The notes under the pieces were generated by a model. The model did no database searches. It was not told where the DNA came from and saw only the letters and a list, made by a program, of their open reading frames with translations. 64,000 bases of DNA. Source: Verrucomicrobiia bacterium. Lineage in GTDB: Bacteria > Verrucomicrobiota > Verrucomicrobiia > Opitutales > Cerasicoccaceae. The position numbers and the translations under genes are program-made. The DNA lies in assembly GCA_030425485.1 (NCBI GenBank), contig JAUIAM010000012.1, positions 1 to 64,000 on the forward strand, given 5' to 3'. Shown in pieces: positions 36,534 to 45,258 of this stretch. Position 1 is the stretch's first letter; each line of letters starts with the position of its first letter.

Positions 36534-36845
36534 ATGTTTCTCGCCAAAGTCATCGGCAAGGTCGTTTCGACCAAGAAGGATCCCGTCATGACGGGGCAGC
36601 GGCTCCTGCTGTTGCGCCCGCAGTTGGTCGATCCCAATGATCCGAGCAAGTTCCGCGACGGATCGAATACGATTGTCGCCGTGGACAAGCTCGGGGCTGG
36701 CGAGGGCGAGATGGTGCTCTTCTGTCAGGGCAGTTCTGCCCGTCAGGCCGAGGGCTTGAAGCCGCTACCGATCGATGCCGCCGTCATCGGTATCATCGAT
36801 TCGGTCGAGGTGCTCGGCCAGAACGTCTACAAAGACAACGCTTAA
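36534..36845 (+). CDS. EutN/CcmL-type BMC vertex protein 1
   Basis: 103 residues. BMC-P proteins form pentamers that cap the shell vertices. The family start MFLAKVIGKVVSTKKDP is followed by MTGQRLLLLRPQL, FRDGSNTIVAVDKLGAGEGEMVLFCQGSSARQ, and ends IDAAVIGIIDSVEV plus a short tail. The 125-bp spacer before it is AT-rich. Followed after 24 bp by the aldehyde dehydrogenase gene. Confidence 0.95.
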   Translation: MFLAKVIGKVVSTKKDPVMTGQRLLLLRPQLVDPNDPSKFRDGSNTIVAVDKLGAGEGEMVLFCQGSSARQAEGLKPLPIDAAVIGIIDSVEVLGQNVYKDNA

Positions 36846-36869
36846 TCACTCTACACGAACCCAGCATCC

Positions 36870-38330
36870 ATGAGCCTGCAAATTGACGAAGCCACGCTAA
36901 AGAACGTGGTCGAAGATGTCCTCAAGCAACTGAGCCAGAGCGGTGGCAGTGCCCCTGTTGCCAAGTCAACCGACTGTGGCTGCAAGAAAAAGAGCAAGGG
37001 CCGTGATGGCGTCTTTCAGGACGCGGGCGAGGCCGCCGAGGCTGCATCCTATGCGCAAAAGGAATTGCGCAAACAGGGGATTGCCGGGCGAGCCAAGGTT
37101 ATCGACATCGTCAAGCGCACCTGTGCGGAAAAGGCCGACGAGTGGGGTCTGCTCGAGTTTAACGAGACCAAGATCGGCCGTCTCGAACATAAGGTGGCCA
37201 AGCTCCAGGGTATCCCCAGTGTGCCGGGTGTTGAGTGGCTTATGCCCCGCGGTATGAGCGGCGATCACGGCATCACCATGGAGGAAAACACCCCCTTCGG
37301 CGTTGTTGGTGGTATCACGCCAGTTACGCACTCCATCCCCACGCTGAGCTGCAACATCATCAGCATGGTGGCCGCGGGGAATTCCGTTGTTTTTAATGCT
37401 CACCCCGGTGGAGCCAAGTGTGCCGCTGAAGCCGTACGTTACTACAATCGGCTGATCAAGGCCGAGCTCGGTATCGAAAATCTCGTGACAATCATCGAGA
37501 CGCCGACGCTGGAATCCTTTGACGCGTTGTGCAAATCCCCCCACGTGGACATCCTCTGTGTGACGGGTGGCCCCGGTGTGGTCAACGCGGCCATGAAGAG
37601 CGGTAAACGCTCCATCTGTGCCGGTCCGGGTAACCCGCCTGTGGTCATCGACGAGTCGGCTAACCTCCGTAAGGCAGCCCGCGATATCCTCTTTGGGGCA
37701 GCCTTTGATAACAACCTCCTCTGCATCGGGGAAAAGCAAATCTTTGTTTTGGACAAGGTTTACGGCGCGTTTCTGCAAGCCTTTAAGGAAGCGGGCGCAG
37801 TCCAGATTAGCGACAATCAGCTCTCACGCCTGAGCGAGTCCGTCTTTACCTACAAGCAGGACGGCGGCGGCTGCTCGCACCCCGTTCTCAACCGCGACCT
37901 TGTTGGTGCCGATGCTACTCGTCTGGCCGAGGTCGCAGGCGCGACTTGTCCCAGCGGCACGGAGCTGCTCTTTGCCGAGACCGACGTGGATAACCCCTTT
38001 GTCATGGAAGAGCAGATGATGCCCATGCTCCCGATCGTCCGCGTGAGCGACATCGAGGAAGCCATCGAGCTGTCGGTAAAGTCCGAGCACGGCTACAAGC
38101 ACTCGTCCATGATTCACACACTCAACGTCGAGCACATGGGCATGATGGCCCGCGCGCTGGACTCCACCCTTTTTGTTAAAAATGGCTCCTGCCTCGCTGG
38201 CCTCGGTAATGGCGGTGAGGGCTACGGTAGCTACTCTATCGCCACCACGACAGGCGAGGGCATCACCACACCGGACACTTTTACCCGCCGCCGCCGCTGT
38301 GTACTGGTGGACAACCTGCAGATGTACTAG
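36870..38330 (+). CDS. CoA-acylating aldehyde dehydrogenase of the microcompartment
   Basis: 486 residues, like PduP/EutE. It oxidises an aldehyde (expected L-lactaldehyde or propionaldehyde) to acyl-CoA with NAD+. Residues about 4-22 (IDEATLKNVVEDVLKQL) are an amphipathic helix that fits a shell-targeting peptide, followed by a linker with CGC (36-38) and a Lys-rich patch, comparable to the Cys motif reported for some PduP enzymes. The nucleophile is C285 in NNLLCIGEK; FNAHPGG and GNPPVVIDESA are cofactor-region signatures. Confidence 0.93.
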   Translation: MSLQIDEATLKNVVEDVLKQLSQSGGSAPVAKSTDCGCKKKSKGRDGVFQDAGEAAEAASYAQKELRKQGIAGRAKVIDIVKRTCAEKADEWGLLEFNETKIGRLEHKVAKLQGIPSVPGVEWLMPRGMSGDHGITMEENTPFGVVGGITPVTHSIPTLSCNIISMVAAGNSVVFNAHPGGAKCAAEAVRYYNRLIKAELGIENLVTIIETPTLESFDALCKSPHVDILCVTGGPGVVNAAMKSGKRSICAGPGNPPVVIDESANLRKAARDILFGAAFDNNLLCIGEKQIFVLDKVYGAFLQAFKEAGAVQISDNQLSRLSESVFTYKQDGGGCSHPVLNRDLVGADATRLAEVAGATCPSGTELLFAETDVDNPFVMEEQMMPMLPIVRVSDIEEAIELSVKSEHGYKHSSMIHTLNVEHMGMMARALDSTLFVKNGSCLAGLGNGGEGYGSYSIATTTGEGITTPDTFTRRRRCVLVDNLQMY

Positions 38331-38455
38331 CGTCGCTGAGTTCGTAGCCGTTGAGTCATAAGTCAAAGAATCGTATCGAAAATTTCATGACAGCTCGTGG
38401 TAGCACGCTTCTTGTTTTATTCAGCACTCATCACTCTTAACTCAAAACTTCCCCC

Positions 38456-38710
38456 ATGATTCTCGCACGCGTAGACGGAAACATTACCAGCACGGTCTGT
38501 CATGAGACCCTGCGGGGATGGCGTCTGCTCATCTTGCAGGGGATTGACGAGCAGGGTAAGGATTGCGGCGATCCGGTCATAGCCATCGATGAGCACGGCG
38601 CCGGGATTGGTGACCGCGTGTTTTACACCACAGATGGCAGCAGCACGCGTGAGCACGTCGGCGACGAGCACTCGCCACTGCGCAACATGATTATGGGGGT
38701 CATTGATTAG
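38456..38710 (+). CDS. EutN/CcmL-type BMC vertex protein 2
   Basis: 84 residues. MILARVDGNITSTVCHETLR is the BMC-P start; GWRLLILQGID, CGDPVIAIDEHGAGIGDRVFYTTDGSSTRE and the end MIMGVID complete the short form of the fold. The preceding 35 bases contain one G and share ACTCATCACTC with the leader of shell protein 1. The next vertex gene starts 1 bp after its stop. Confidence 0.93.
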   Translation: MILARVDGNITSTVCHETLRGWRLLILQGIDEQGKDCGDPVIAIDEHGAGIGDRVFYTTDGSSTREHVGDEHSPLRNMIMGVID

Positions 38711-38711
38711 T

Positions 38712-39008
38712 ATGCGACTCGGACGCGTCATAGGGAGGGTAACCCTCAGCCGCCAGGACCCCGCCTTTCGCGGAGCGCGCTGGCTGGTGGTTAGCCCCAT
38801 GTCTCGCCCCCAGCTCAGCAAACTCGACGACGAGCTCGTTTCCGAGTCGCCCTCGTGTGTTGTGTACGACGATCTTGGTGCCACCCTCGGCGACATCATC
38901 GGTTTTGTCGAGGGGGCCGAGGCCACTGCTCCCTTTGAAAACCCGACGCCGATCGACGCCTATAACGCCGCCATCGTGCAGAACGTGAATTACCAACCCG
39001 CTTCCTGA
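38712..39008 (+). CDS. EutN/CcmL-type BMC vertex protein 3
   Basis: 98 residues from the ATG at 38712 (a TTG nine bases upstream would overlap the previous gene). MRLGRVIGRVTLSRQDP, ARWLVVSPMS, VVYDDLGATLGDIIGFVEG and ATAPFENPTPIDAYNAAIV mark the long BMC-P variant typical of the Planctomycetes-Verrucomicrobia type locus. Followed after 10 bp by the aldolase gene. Confidence 0.92.
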   Translation: MRLGRVIGRVTLSRQDPAFRGARWLVVSPMSRPQLSKLDDELVSESPSCVVYDDLGATLGDIIGFVEGAEATAPFENPTPIDAYNAAIVQNVNYQPAS

Positions 39009-39018
39009 AAATTTCGCT

Positions 39019-40107
39019 ATGAAGAAAGTCTATACAGCCAACGACATCACTTCACTCCTCGCCTCGGGCGGAGACCTAAGCAGCATCCCGGCCAACGCCA
39101 TCATCACGCCCGCCGCGCACGATGCGATCCGCGATGCCAAGAAGAAGATGCCGACCAAGGCCTTCGCTGGTGCACCTGCTGCCAGTGCCGCGGCCCCGGA
39201 GCCCATCGTGCCCGACTACGAGTTTAAGTGGACACCCGGCGGTGACCCGACTGGCGCAGCGGCGATTCAGGCTTACTTTAACTCACCCGAGCTCCAGGTC
39301 ATCAAGGAGCGTATGTGTGAGATGGGGCGCCGCATATGGGCCCGCAACTACTGCGACGGTAACGGCGGCAACATCACCGTTCGTGTGGGCGACAACCTCG
39401 TCCTTTGCACCCCGACACTTATTTCCAAGGGCTCAATCCAGCCGAGCGAAATCTGTATGGTGGACCTTGATGGTAATCAGGTAGCCGGCACGCGCAAGCG
39501 CACCAGCGAGGTGAATACGCACCTGGCCATCATGAAGGCTACGCCCGATGCCAAGTCCTGCGTGCACGCGCACCCCGTCCACGGCACGGCCTTCGCTGTC
39601 GCGGGCATCAAGCCGCCGACCTGCCTTATCCCTGAGCCAGAGGTATTCCTCGGCGAGATCGGGCTGGCTCGCTACGAGACGCCTGGTACGCCCGAAAACG
39701 CCAAGGCCGTGGGTGAGATCGCAGCTGAGCATCAGGCCATTATCATGCAAAACCACGGCGTCATCGTCTGGGGTAAGGAAGTCGAGGACGCCTACTGGAA
39801 GATGGAAAACGTCGAGGCCTACTGCCAGACTATTTACATCGCCTCCCAACTCGGAGGCATGAAGTCCTACGGGCCGGACAAGCTCAAGGACCTGATCGGC
39901 ATTCGCAAGCAACTCGGCATGCCTGAGAAGCGCGCCGACTGGAAGGAGTGCGAGCTGTGCGACAACGTGGAGTTTCGCCCTGGTGTGGTCTGTGGCACCG
40001 ACGGTGCACCCATCGCCCCGGCAAACTACAAGCCCAAGGCCAATGACGAGACCGAAGCCCTCGTGCAAAAAGTCACCGACATGATCATGAAGCAGCTTGG
40101 AAGCTGA
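39019..40107 (+). CDS. Class II aldolase (fuculose/rhamnulose-1-phosphate type) of the microcompartment
   Basis: 362 residues, longer than the roughly 215-residue FucA core. Core motifs: GNGGNITVRVGDN, HAHPVHGTAFA with the zinc histidines, and QNHGVIVWG with the third. It should split L-fuculose- or L-rhamnulose-1-phosphate into DHAP and L-lactaldehyde, feeding the aldehyde dehydrogenase. An N-terminal extension of about 85 residues ends in an Ala/Pro linker. The C-terminus (ETEALVQKVTDMIMKQLG) is an amphipathic helix separated by a linker, a good candidate encapsulation peptide. Cys pair CELC occurs near residue 313. Last gene of the BMC operon. Confidence 0.92.
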   Translation: MKKVYTANDITSLLASGGDLSSIPANAIITPAAHDAIRDAKKKMPTKAFAGAPAASAAAPEPIVPDYEFKWTPGGDPTGAAAIQAYFNSPELQVIKERMCEMGRRIWARNYCDGNGGNITVRVGDNLVLCTPTLISKGSIQPSEICMVDLDGNQVAGTRKRTSEVNTHLAIMKATPDAKSCVHAHPVHGTAFAVAGIKPPTCLIPEPEVFLGEIGLARYETPGTPENAKAVGEIAAEHQAIIMQNHGVIVWGKEVEDAYWKMENVEAYCQTIYIASQLGGMKSYGPDKLKDLIGIRKQLGMPEKRADWKECELCDNVEFRPGVVCGTDGAPIAPANYKPKANDETEALVQKVTDMIMKQLGS

Positions 40108-40110
40108 GCC

Positions 40111-40142
40111 AGCTTCACCGCATTGAAGGGGCTACGCCCCTT
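40111..40142. terminator. Repeat hairpin after the BMC operon
   Basis: Perfect 7-bp stem AAGGGGC-TAC-GCCCCTT (40126-40142) followed by only three T. The preceding ACCGCATTGAA is shared with the element at 44924-44953. It probably ends or stabilises the BMC transcript. Confidence 0.5.
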
Positions 40143-40234
40143 TGATATTCTCCGGGCAAATCGAAGATGCTCTCATGCACAGTTTGTAAAAGCAACGGTT
40201 TGCTTTGTTTGAATGGTTGGATATGTGGTCTGGC

Positions 40235-41365
40235 TTACAGTTCCCCGAAGAGAGCATCTGCCTCGTCCACGGGTGCTTCTTCGTTTTCGCCCTCTACTAG
40301 CAGGGTGAAGTGGCCCATCTTGCGCCCGGGGTGTGGATCACCCTTGTCGTAAAGGTGGAACTTGGCCCGTGGGTTTTGCAGGATCGGAGACCAGTCGCGG
40401 GTGGCCTCGCCGTGCCAGACATCACCGAGGAGGTTAACCATCACGGCGGGCGTGTGCAGCGAGGTGCCGCCTAGCGGCAGTCCGCAGACGGCGCGGATGT
40501 GCTGCTCAAATTGGCTGGTTACGCAGGCGTCAATCGTGTGGTGGCCGCTGTTGTGCGGGCGGGGCGCGGTCTCATTGACCAGTAGCTCGCCTTCCTGGGT
40601 GAGAAAAAATTCGACTGCAATGAGGCCGACGACGTCGAGCTTCTCCGCGATCTGCCGCGCGATGTACTCGCCATTTACCTGTATGGCTTTGTCGATACGT
40701 GCTGGCGCGATGGACCTGTGCAGGATGTGGTTGCGGTGGTCGTTCTCCGCCATCGGGAAACAGTGGAGCTCACCGCTGGAAGAACGGGCTGCGATGACGG
40801 AGCACTCGGCCGAAAAAGGTATCCATTTTTCCAATACGCCAAGCGGGGCGTCAAAGGCCGACCACAGCTTGGCCCAGTCCTGGGCTTCGGTGATCTTGAC
40901 CTGTCCTTTGCCGTCATAGCCAAAGTCGGCCGTCTTGAGCACGCAGGGCATGCCGAGTTCGTCGACCGCAGCGGCGAGGGTATCAGGTCCGTCCACGACG
41001 CGGAAGTCGGCACAGGGGATGTCGTTGTCGCGGAGAAATTCCTTTTCGCGCCGTCGGTTCTGGCAGATGTGCAGGACCTCCGGGCGCGGGTGCACGGGCA
41101 GCTTTTCGGCCAGTTTGGCCAGTGGCTCGGCGGCGACGTTTTCAAACTCAAAGGTAATGGCGTCGAGTCCCTCGGCGAAGCGCAGGAGGGCATCTACGTC
41201 GTCGTAGTTTGCCGTAACGACCTCGTCGGCCACCATGCCTGCGCAGCAGTCTGCCTTGGGGTCGAAGACGCGGAAGCGGTAGCCGAGCGCGCGCCCGGCG
41301 AGGATGGACATGCGGCCGAGTTGCCCGCCGCCGAGGATACCAATGGTCGCTCCGGGGGCTATCAT
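40235..41365 (-). CDS. purK: N5-carboxyaminoimidazole ribonucleotide synthase PurK
   Basis: 376 residues. PurK uses ATP and bicarbonate to carboxylate AIR to N5-CAIR in purine synthesis. It is an ATP-grasp enzyme: [11 protein letters not shown] at the start, [33 protein letters not shown] and [17 protein letters not shown]. Its ATG overlaps the purE stop by 4 bp, giving a purE-purK operon. Confidence 0.96.
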   Translation of the reverse strand: MIAPGATIGILGGGQLGRMSILAGRALGYRFRVFDPKADCCAGMVADEVVTANYDDVDALLRFAEGLDAITFEFENVAAEPLAKLAEKLPVHPRPEVLHICQNRRREKEFLRDNDIPCADFRVVDGPDTLAAAVDELGMPCVLKTADFGYDGKGQVKITEAQDWAKLWSAFDAPLGVLEKWIPFSAECSVIAARSSSGELHCFPMAENDHRNHILHRSIAPARIDKAIQVNGEYIARQIAEKLDVVGLIAVEFFLTQEGELLVNETAPRPHNSGHHTIDACVTSQFEQHIRAVCGLPLGGTSLHTPAVMVNLLGDVWHGEATRDWSPILQNPRAKFHLYDKGDPHPGRKMGHFTLLVEGENEEAPVDEADALFGEL

Positions 41366-41871
41366 GCGTCGGGGAGTTCGGCGGCCAGGACGGTGGCGGT
41401 CTGCTTTTCGCGGAAAGCTTTTAAGGCGGTGCGAACGGCCTCGTCGTGCAGGGCGATGACGGCGGCTGCGCTCAGGGCGGCGTTGGTCGCTCCGGCCTTG
41501 CCGATGGCCAGCGTGGGCACGGGGATGCCGGCTGGCATCTGCACGATGGAGAGCAGGGAGTCCATGCCGTTGAGAGCCTTGGACTGGACGGGCACGCCAA
41601 AGACGGGGAGGGTGGTCATGGAGGCGACCATGCCGGGCAGGTGAGCGGCGCCGCCTGCGCCGGCGATGATGACGTTCAGGCCCCGGCCTTCGGCGCTCTT
41701 GGCGTAGTCGCAGAGCTTATCCGGTGTGCGGTGCGCGCTGACAACCTGCGTCTCAAAGGGAACGCCGAGTTCACGGAGTTTTTCGGCAGCGTGCTGCATG
41801 GTCTCCCAATCGGAGGTGCTGCCCATGATGATGCCGACCACGGGTGAGGTTTCTGAGGCCTGATTCGCCAT
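41362..41871 (-). CDS. purE: N5-carboxyaminoimidazole ribonucleotide mutase PurE
   Basis: 169 residues from the ATG at 41871. PurE converts N5-CAIR to [42 protein letters not shown] and [27 protein letters not shown] are the class I signatures, including the active-site His of SAHRTP. Translationally coupled to purK. Confidence 0.96.
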   Translation of the reverse strand: MANQASETSPVVGIIMGSTSDWETMQHAAEKLRELGVPFETQVVSAHRTPDKLCDYAKSAEGRGLNVIIAGAGGAAHLPGMVASMTTLPVFGVPVQSKALNGMDSLLSIVQMPAGIPVPTLAIGKAGATNAALSAAAVIALHDEAVRTALKAFREKQTATVLAAELPDA

Positions 41872-41938
41872 GCGCGTAAACTTGTCCCGGCTCCGGAGAT
41901 TAGGCAAGTCTCTAGCGACGCTAATCTTGCGCGTTTAA

Positions 41939-42835
41939 CTAGACCGCTGTCTTGGCAGCCTTGCGGCGTTCGAGGAGCTTGAACATGTCGCTCTGCTCGT
42001 CCGCGTGGTAGGAGGAGCGCACCAGCGGGCCGCTTTCGACAAAGTCAAAGCCGAGCTTGAGGCCGAACGCTTTCCAGTGAGCGAATTCCTCCGGCGTGAC
42101 CCAGCGGTCAATGGGCTCATGCTTTTTGCTCGGTTGGAGGTACTGGCCGATGGTCAAAATATTGGTATCGATGGCGCGGAGATCGCGCATGAGCTGCTCG
42201 ACTTCCTCTTCGCGCTCGCCAATGCCGAGCATCAAGCCCGTTTTGGTCACAAAACCGCGTGACTTAGCGTGTTCGAGCACCCAGAGGGAACGCTCGTAAT
42301 TGGCCGTCTTGCGGATGGGGCGCTGGAGGCGTTCGACCGTCTCCATGTTGTGGTTCAGGATGTCGGGCTCGGCGTCGAGCAGGATGTCAAGGTGCTCAGC
42401 CTTGCCACGGAAGTCAGCCGGGAGGACTTCGACGGCGGTCTCGGGACAGCGGTAGCGCACGGCGCGGATGGTGGCTGCCCAAACGCTGGCGCCGCCGTCC
42501 TTGAGGTCGTCGCGCGCAACAGAGGTGATGACCACGTGCTTGAGATTCATCTTGGCAATGCTATCGGCCACGCGGGCGGGTTCGGCCAGGTCGAGCTCGG
42601 TCGGACGTCCGGTGTGGATGGCGCAAAAGGTGCAACTGCGGGTGCAGGTGTTGCCCAGGATCATGACCGTTGCGGTGCCACGGCTCCAGCATTCGCCCAT
42701 GTTGGGGCACTGCGCGCTCTGGCAGACGGTGTGCAACTGGTGCTCGTCTACATTGCGTCGTGTTTCCATGTAGCCGGGGCCGCTCGGGAGCTTGGCCCGG
42801 AGCCACGACGGTTTCCGCTGGGAATCAACTGCCAT
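41939..42835 (-). CDS. lipA: Lipoyl synthase LipA
   Basis: 298 residues. LipA inserts two sulfurs into protein-bound octanoate. The auxiliary-cluster cysteines CQSAQCPNMGEC, the radical-SAM motif CTRSCTFC and the C-terminal VRSSYHADEQ with the RSSY ligand are all present. No octanoyltransferase gene (lipB) is adjacent. A perfect TTGTC-A-GACAA palindrome lies just upstream (42841-42851). Confidence 0.96.
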   Translation of the reverse strand: MAVDSQRKPSWLRAKLPSGPGYMETRRNVDEHQLHTVCQSAQCPNMGECWSRGTATVMILGNTCTRSCTFCAIHTGRPTELDLAEPARVADSIAKMNLKHVVITSVARDDLKDGGASVWAATIRAVRYRCPETAVEVLPADFRGKAEHLDILLDAEPDILNHNMETVERLQRPIRKTANYERSLWVLEHAKSRGFVTKTGLMLGIGEREEEVEQLMRDLRAIDTNILTIGQYLQPSKKHEPIDRWVTPEEFAHWKAFGLKLGFDFVESGPLVRSSYHADEQSDMFKLLERRKAAKTAV

Positions 42836-42950
42836 AATGATTGTCAGACAATGTGCGCACTCGCGGCGGCTTTGTCAAAGGTTGAGCGCAGGAAAGGTGA
42901 AAGCGGGCAACGATATCCGCTGATTAAGCGATTCATTGTTAGTTGCCGCC

Positions 42951-43139
42951 CTACGCCACCACCAGTGTACCCGCACGCCGCACATGTGGGATTTCACCGC
43001 TGCTCAGGTCTTTGTGCAGGTCGAGGAGGTGAGCCTTGAGGTCTTCAAGGCTTTCGCCCTGTGTCCAGTAGTCCGGAAACTCCTCAAGGTAGCCGAGGAA
43101 ATGCGTGTCTTCCTGCCAGTAGATGTATTTCAGTTCCAT
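42951..43139 (-). CDS. HicB-like antitoxin-family protein (no partner toxin seen)
   Basis: 62 residues. MELKYIYWQEDTHFLGYLEE, then FPDYWTQGESLEDLKAHLLDL fit the partial RNase H fold of HicB-like proteins (HicB_lk_antitox). Downstream on the same strand only a 30-codon frame is present and it does not look like HicA, nor does the 85 bp upstream encode one. It is either a solitary HicB-like regulator or a remnant of a toxin-antitoxin pair. Confidence 0.6.
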   Translation of the reverse strand: MELKYIYWQEDTHFLGYLEEFPDYWTQGESLEDLKAHLLDLHKDLSSGEIPHVRRAGTLVVA

Positions 43140-43190
43140 CTTCAGTTTCTTAAGATGACAGCATTTGGCGTGCGCTTCAACTCCGAATCG

Positions 43191-43222
43191 TCCTCTGCTT
43201 TGCGCCTTTTGCGTTGAAAATT
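43191..43222 (+). repeat. Copy of the CTCTGCG/TTTGCG intergenic repeat
   Basis: CTCTGCTTTGCGCC, then TTTTGCGTTGAAAATT, resembles the modules at 5391-5541, 10048-10066 and 13124-13157. It lies in the 85-bp gap between the HicB-like and DUF456 genes. Confidence 0.45.
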
Positions 43223-43224
43223 CC

Positions 43225-43734
43225 CTAGACGAGTGCTTCCCAGTAGAACCAAGTGGCCATGGTGATGGTGATGGCGATTTTGATGACGAATGAAGCCAGG
43301 CCGCCGAGGAAGGTGCCGAGACCGGATTTGCCCGATTCGAGGAGGTTGCGGCGGGCGGAGAGTTCGCCGAGGATGGCCCCGATGGCGGGCCCGAGGAAGA
43401 TCCCGATCAGCGGGGTAAAGATGAACGGTCCGATGATCCCCCCCAGGATCGCGCCAAGCGCCCCCCGGCCCGAACCGCCGAACTTTTTCGTTCCGTAGTA
43501 ACCGGCGATAAAGTCCAGCACCTGGCACAGTGCGGCCAAGCCAAAGGTGATGCCCACGAATTTCCAGCTCAGCCCATCGGGCACCCAGAGTTTATAGAGG
43601 CAGATGCCGGCCCAGGTGATGACCGCCCCCGGCAGGACGGGGATGAGCGAGCCGAGCACGCCGACCACGATGATGAGCGTCGTGACAATGAGCGGAATCC
43701 AGTGGATGGCCTCGGTACCTTCGTGCATGGGCAT
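43225..43734 (-). CDS. DUF456-family membrane protein
   Basis: 169 residues from the ATG at 43734; the longer open frame overlaps the divergent gene. The pattern VGVLGSLIPVLPGAVITWAG, then GLAALCQVLDFIAGYYGTKKFGGS and GPFIFTPLIGIFLGPAIGAILGE matches DUF456, an integral membrane family rich in glycine helices with unknown function. Four to five hydrophobic segments are predicted. Confidence 0.85.
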   Translation of the reverse strand: MPMHEGTEAIHWIPLIVTTLIIVVGVLGSLIPVLPGAVITWAGICLYKLWVPDGLSWKFVGITFGLAALCQVLDFIAGYYGTKKFGGSGRGALGAILGGIIGPFIFTPLIGIFLGPAIGAILGELSARRNLLESGKSGLGTFLGGLASFVIKIAITITMATWFYWEALV

Positions 43735-43783
43735 ATTTCGATCGGCTTGTGGCTGGCTGTCGAGCCCAGTTTTACCCGCGTAT

Positions 43784-44398
43784 GTGGATAAGCCGCACTT
43801 TGTGCTAGTCAAATCCGGTCAACGTGATACCTATAGGAAACTCTATTCTATTGTGAGCGACTATCTCCCCAATCCCGACGTCCAGCAGGAACTGAACGAC
43901 TTCTTCTCCCACGAGCAGTTTCTGGCCTTCTTTGACTTTCACCATCCCGGCAGCACGGGCAAGACGCTGAATGGCCTTTGTAAGGTCGCGCGGCCCGGTA
44001 AATCCGGTAAAATCAACTACTTGTGTCTGACCTTCATTGTGGATACGCCCAATGCCGAGGCGACCTCGCAGATCGAGAAGCTCTTTGCCAAGCTCGACGT
44101 TAAGGCCTTCCGGGAGCAGCTCCCCACGCTCCAGACCATGACTTCGGTCCCGGTCAGCATGCGCGGCGCGGAAAACTTTATCCACCAGATGGACCTCGTG
44201 TTCCCGCCTGAACGTAGCCTCGACCTGCGCGAAGTCGTGCCGATGATCCTCTTCACCGTGCGCAAGGCAACCGGCCTCAAGACCGAGAGCCCGCAGTGGT
44301 GGGACGATGACGCCATTGCCGCCCCTCAGGCCTCCGCCGCGGAAAAGTCCAACTGGGGCAACCGCGTCAAGGCGCTGTTCAAGGCCTTGGGTAAGTAA
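43784..44398 (+). CDS. Hypothetical protein, GTG start likely
   Basis: 204 residues if the GTG at 43784 is used; no ATG fits without entering the divergent DUF456 gene's start region. The protein is soluble and mixed alpha/beta, with HHPGSTGKTLNGLCK near residue 52, WWDDDAI near 174 and a basic C-terminal helix NRVKALFKALGK. I do not recognise a family. Codon use resembles the neighbouring housekeeping genes, so I believe it is real. Confidence 0.65.
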   Translation: MDKPHFVLVKSGQRDTYRKLYSIVSDYLPNPDVQQELNDFFSHEQFLAFFDFHHPGSTGKTLNGLCKVARPGKSGKINYLCLTFIVDTPNAEATSQIEKLFAKLDVKAFREQLPTLQTMTSVPVSMRGAENFIHQMDLVFPPERSLDLREVVPMILFTVRKATGLKTESPQWWDDDAIAAPQASAAEKSNWGNRVKALFKALGK

Positions 44399-44561
44399 GT
44401 TTCGTCTGGCTTGCTGCGTTTTAAGTGGGCTGTCCCGGTACATTGCTCGACTCTCCTGTTGGGCGTGGGTACGCTCCGTAGGCCATTGCTTTCAACTTAT
44501 ACTTTAGCCGGATAGCGGTTATCCGTGACATTCCTTCCATCCGTGGTTTAAGTAATAGACC

Positions 44562-44921
44562 ATGATCGCACCCAGGGAGATTTTTAACAAAGGTCCTAAG
44601 CCGCGCTTTGCGGTTGGGCAACTGGTGCGTCATGTTCGCTACGGTTACCGCGGGGTGATTGTAGCCTTGGATAAGACCTGTCAGGCTTCGGATGGCTGGT
44701 ACCAGAACAACCAGACGAAACCCGAGCGCAAGCAGCCCTGGTACCACGTGCTGGTCGATGGGGTGGGGTACTCGACCTACGCCGCCCAGAGCAACCTCGT
44801 GGCCGACGACTCGGGCGGCTGTATCATGCACCCTTGGGTGGAGGAGTACTTTTCCAGCTTTGAGGGCGACCGCTACGTCCGCAACGACCAGGCCTGGCCC
44901 CACGGCCCGCCCCAAGCTTAG
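44562..44921 (+). CDS. HspQ/YccV-like domain protein
   Basis: 119 residues. RFAVGQLVRHVRYGYRGVIV, DKTCQASDGWYQNNQTKP, QPWYHVLVDG and STYAAQSNLV match the YccV-like/HspQ domain (PF08755), once described as binding hemimethylated DNA and now linked to Lon-type proteolysis in enterobacteria. It has a short C-terminal extension with HPWVEEYF. No operon partner. Confidence 0.85.
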   Translation: MIAPREIFNKGPKPRFAVGQLVRHVRYGYRGVIVALDKTCQASDGWYQNNQTKPERKQPWYHVLVDGVGYSTYAAQSNLVADDSGGCIMHPWVEEYFSSFEGDRYVRNDQAWPHGPPQA

Positions 44922-45258
44922 CAAGCTTGACCGCATTGAAGGGCTCTGCCCTTACGGCACTACGTGCCTATCCCGTTTGAGGCTGGCAAGGGAGCTCTGG
45001 GGTACGGAGCGTATAGCTCAGTGCATTTAGAAATATGATGTCCGCAGATTATACCGATGCGCACAAGTTTCGCCGCGCTAATCAGTGTAATCAGTGGTTT
45101 AAAAAATAAAGCTATCTCCGCTACTTTTTTGTTTAAACTGCTCTGAAATCGCTGTCTGAAGCTGAGTGCTTTCAAGGTAATCCATGTTAATCCGAGCAAA
45201 CGCCGCGCGTTTGTCTTGCCATCGTGCGGGTCGTTTCACAGCCTTGTCCGCTTTTCCC
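44922..45258. other. Intergenic region with hairpins and repeat remnants
   Basis: AGCTTGACCGCATTGAAGGG (from 44924) and hairpin AAGGGC-TCT-GCCCTT repeat the element found at 40111-40142; a second hairpin GGCAC-TAC-GTGCC is at 44956-44968. TAATCAGTG occurs twice in tandem (45079-45097), like remnants of the AATCTGTG repeats common in environmental genomes. No gene seen in these 337 bp; the lysS promoter should be near the right end. Confidence 0.45.

Noticed and set aside
42846-42938. 30-codon frame after the HicB-like gene as a HicA toxin
   Set aside because: It lacks the HicA helix and catalytic GxxHxxY-type motif and is too short.
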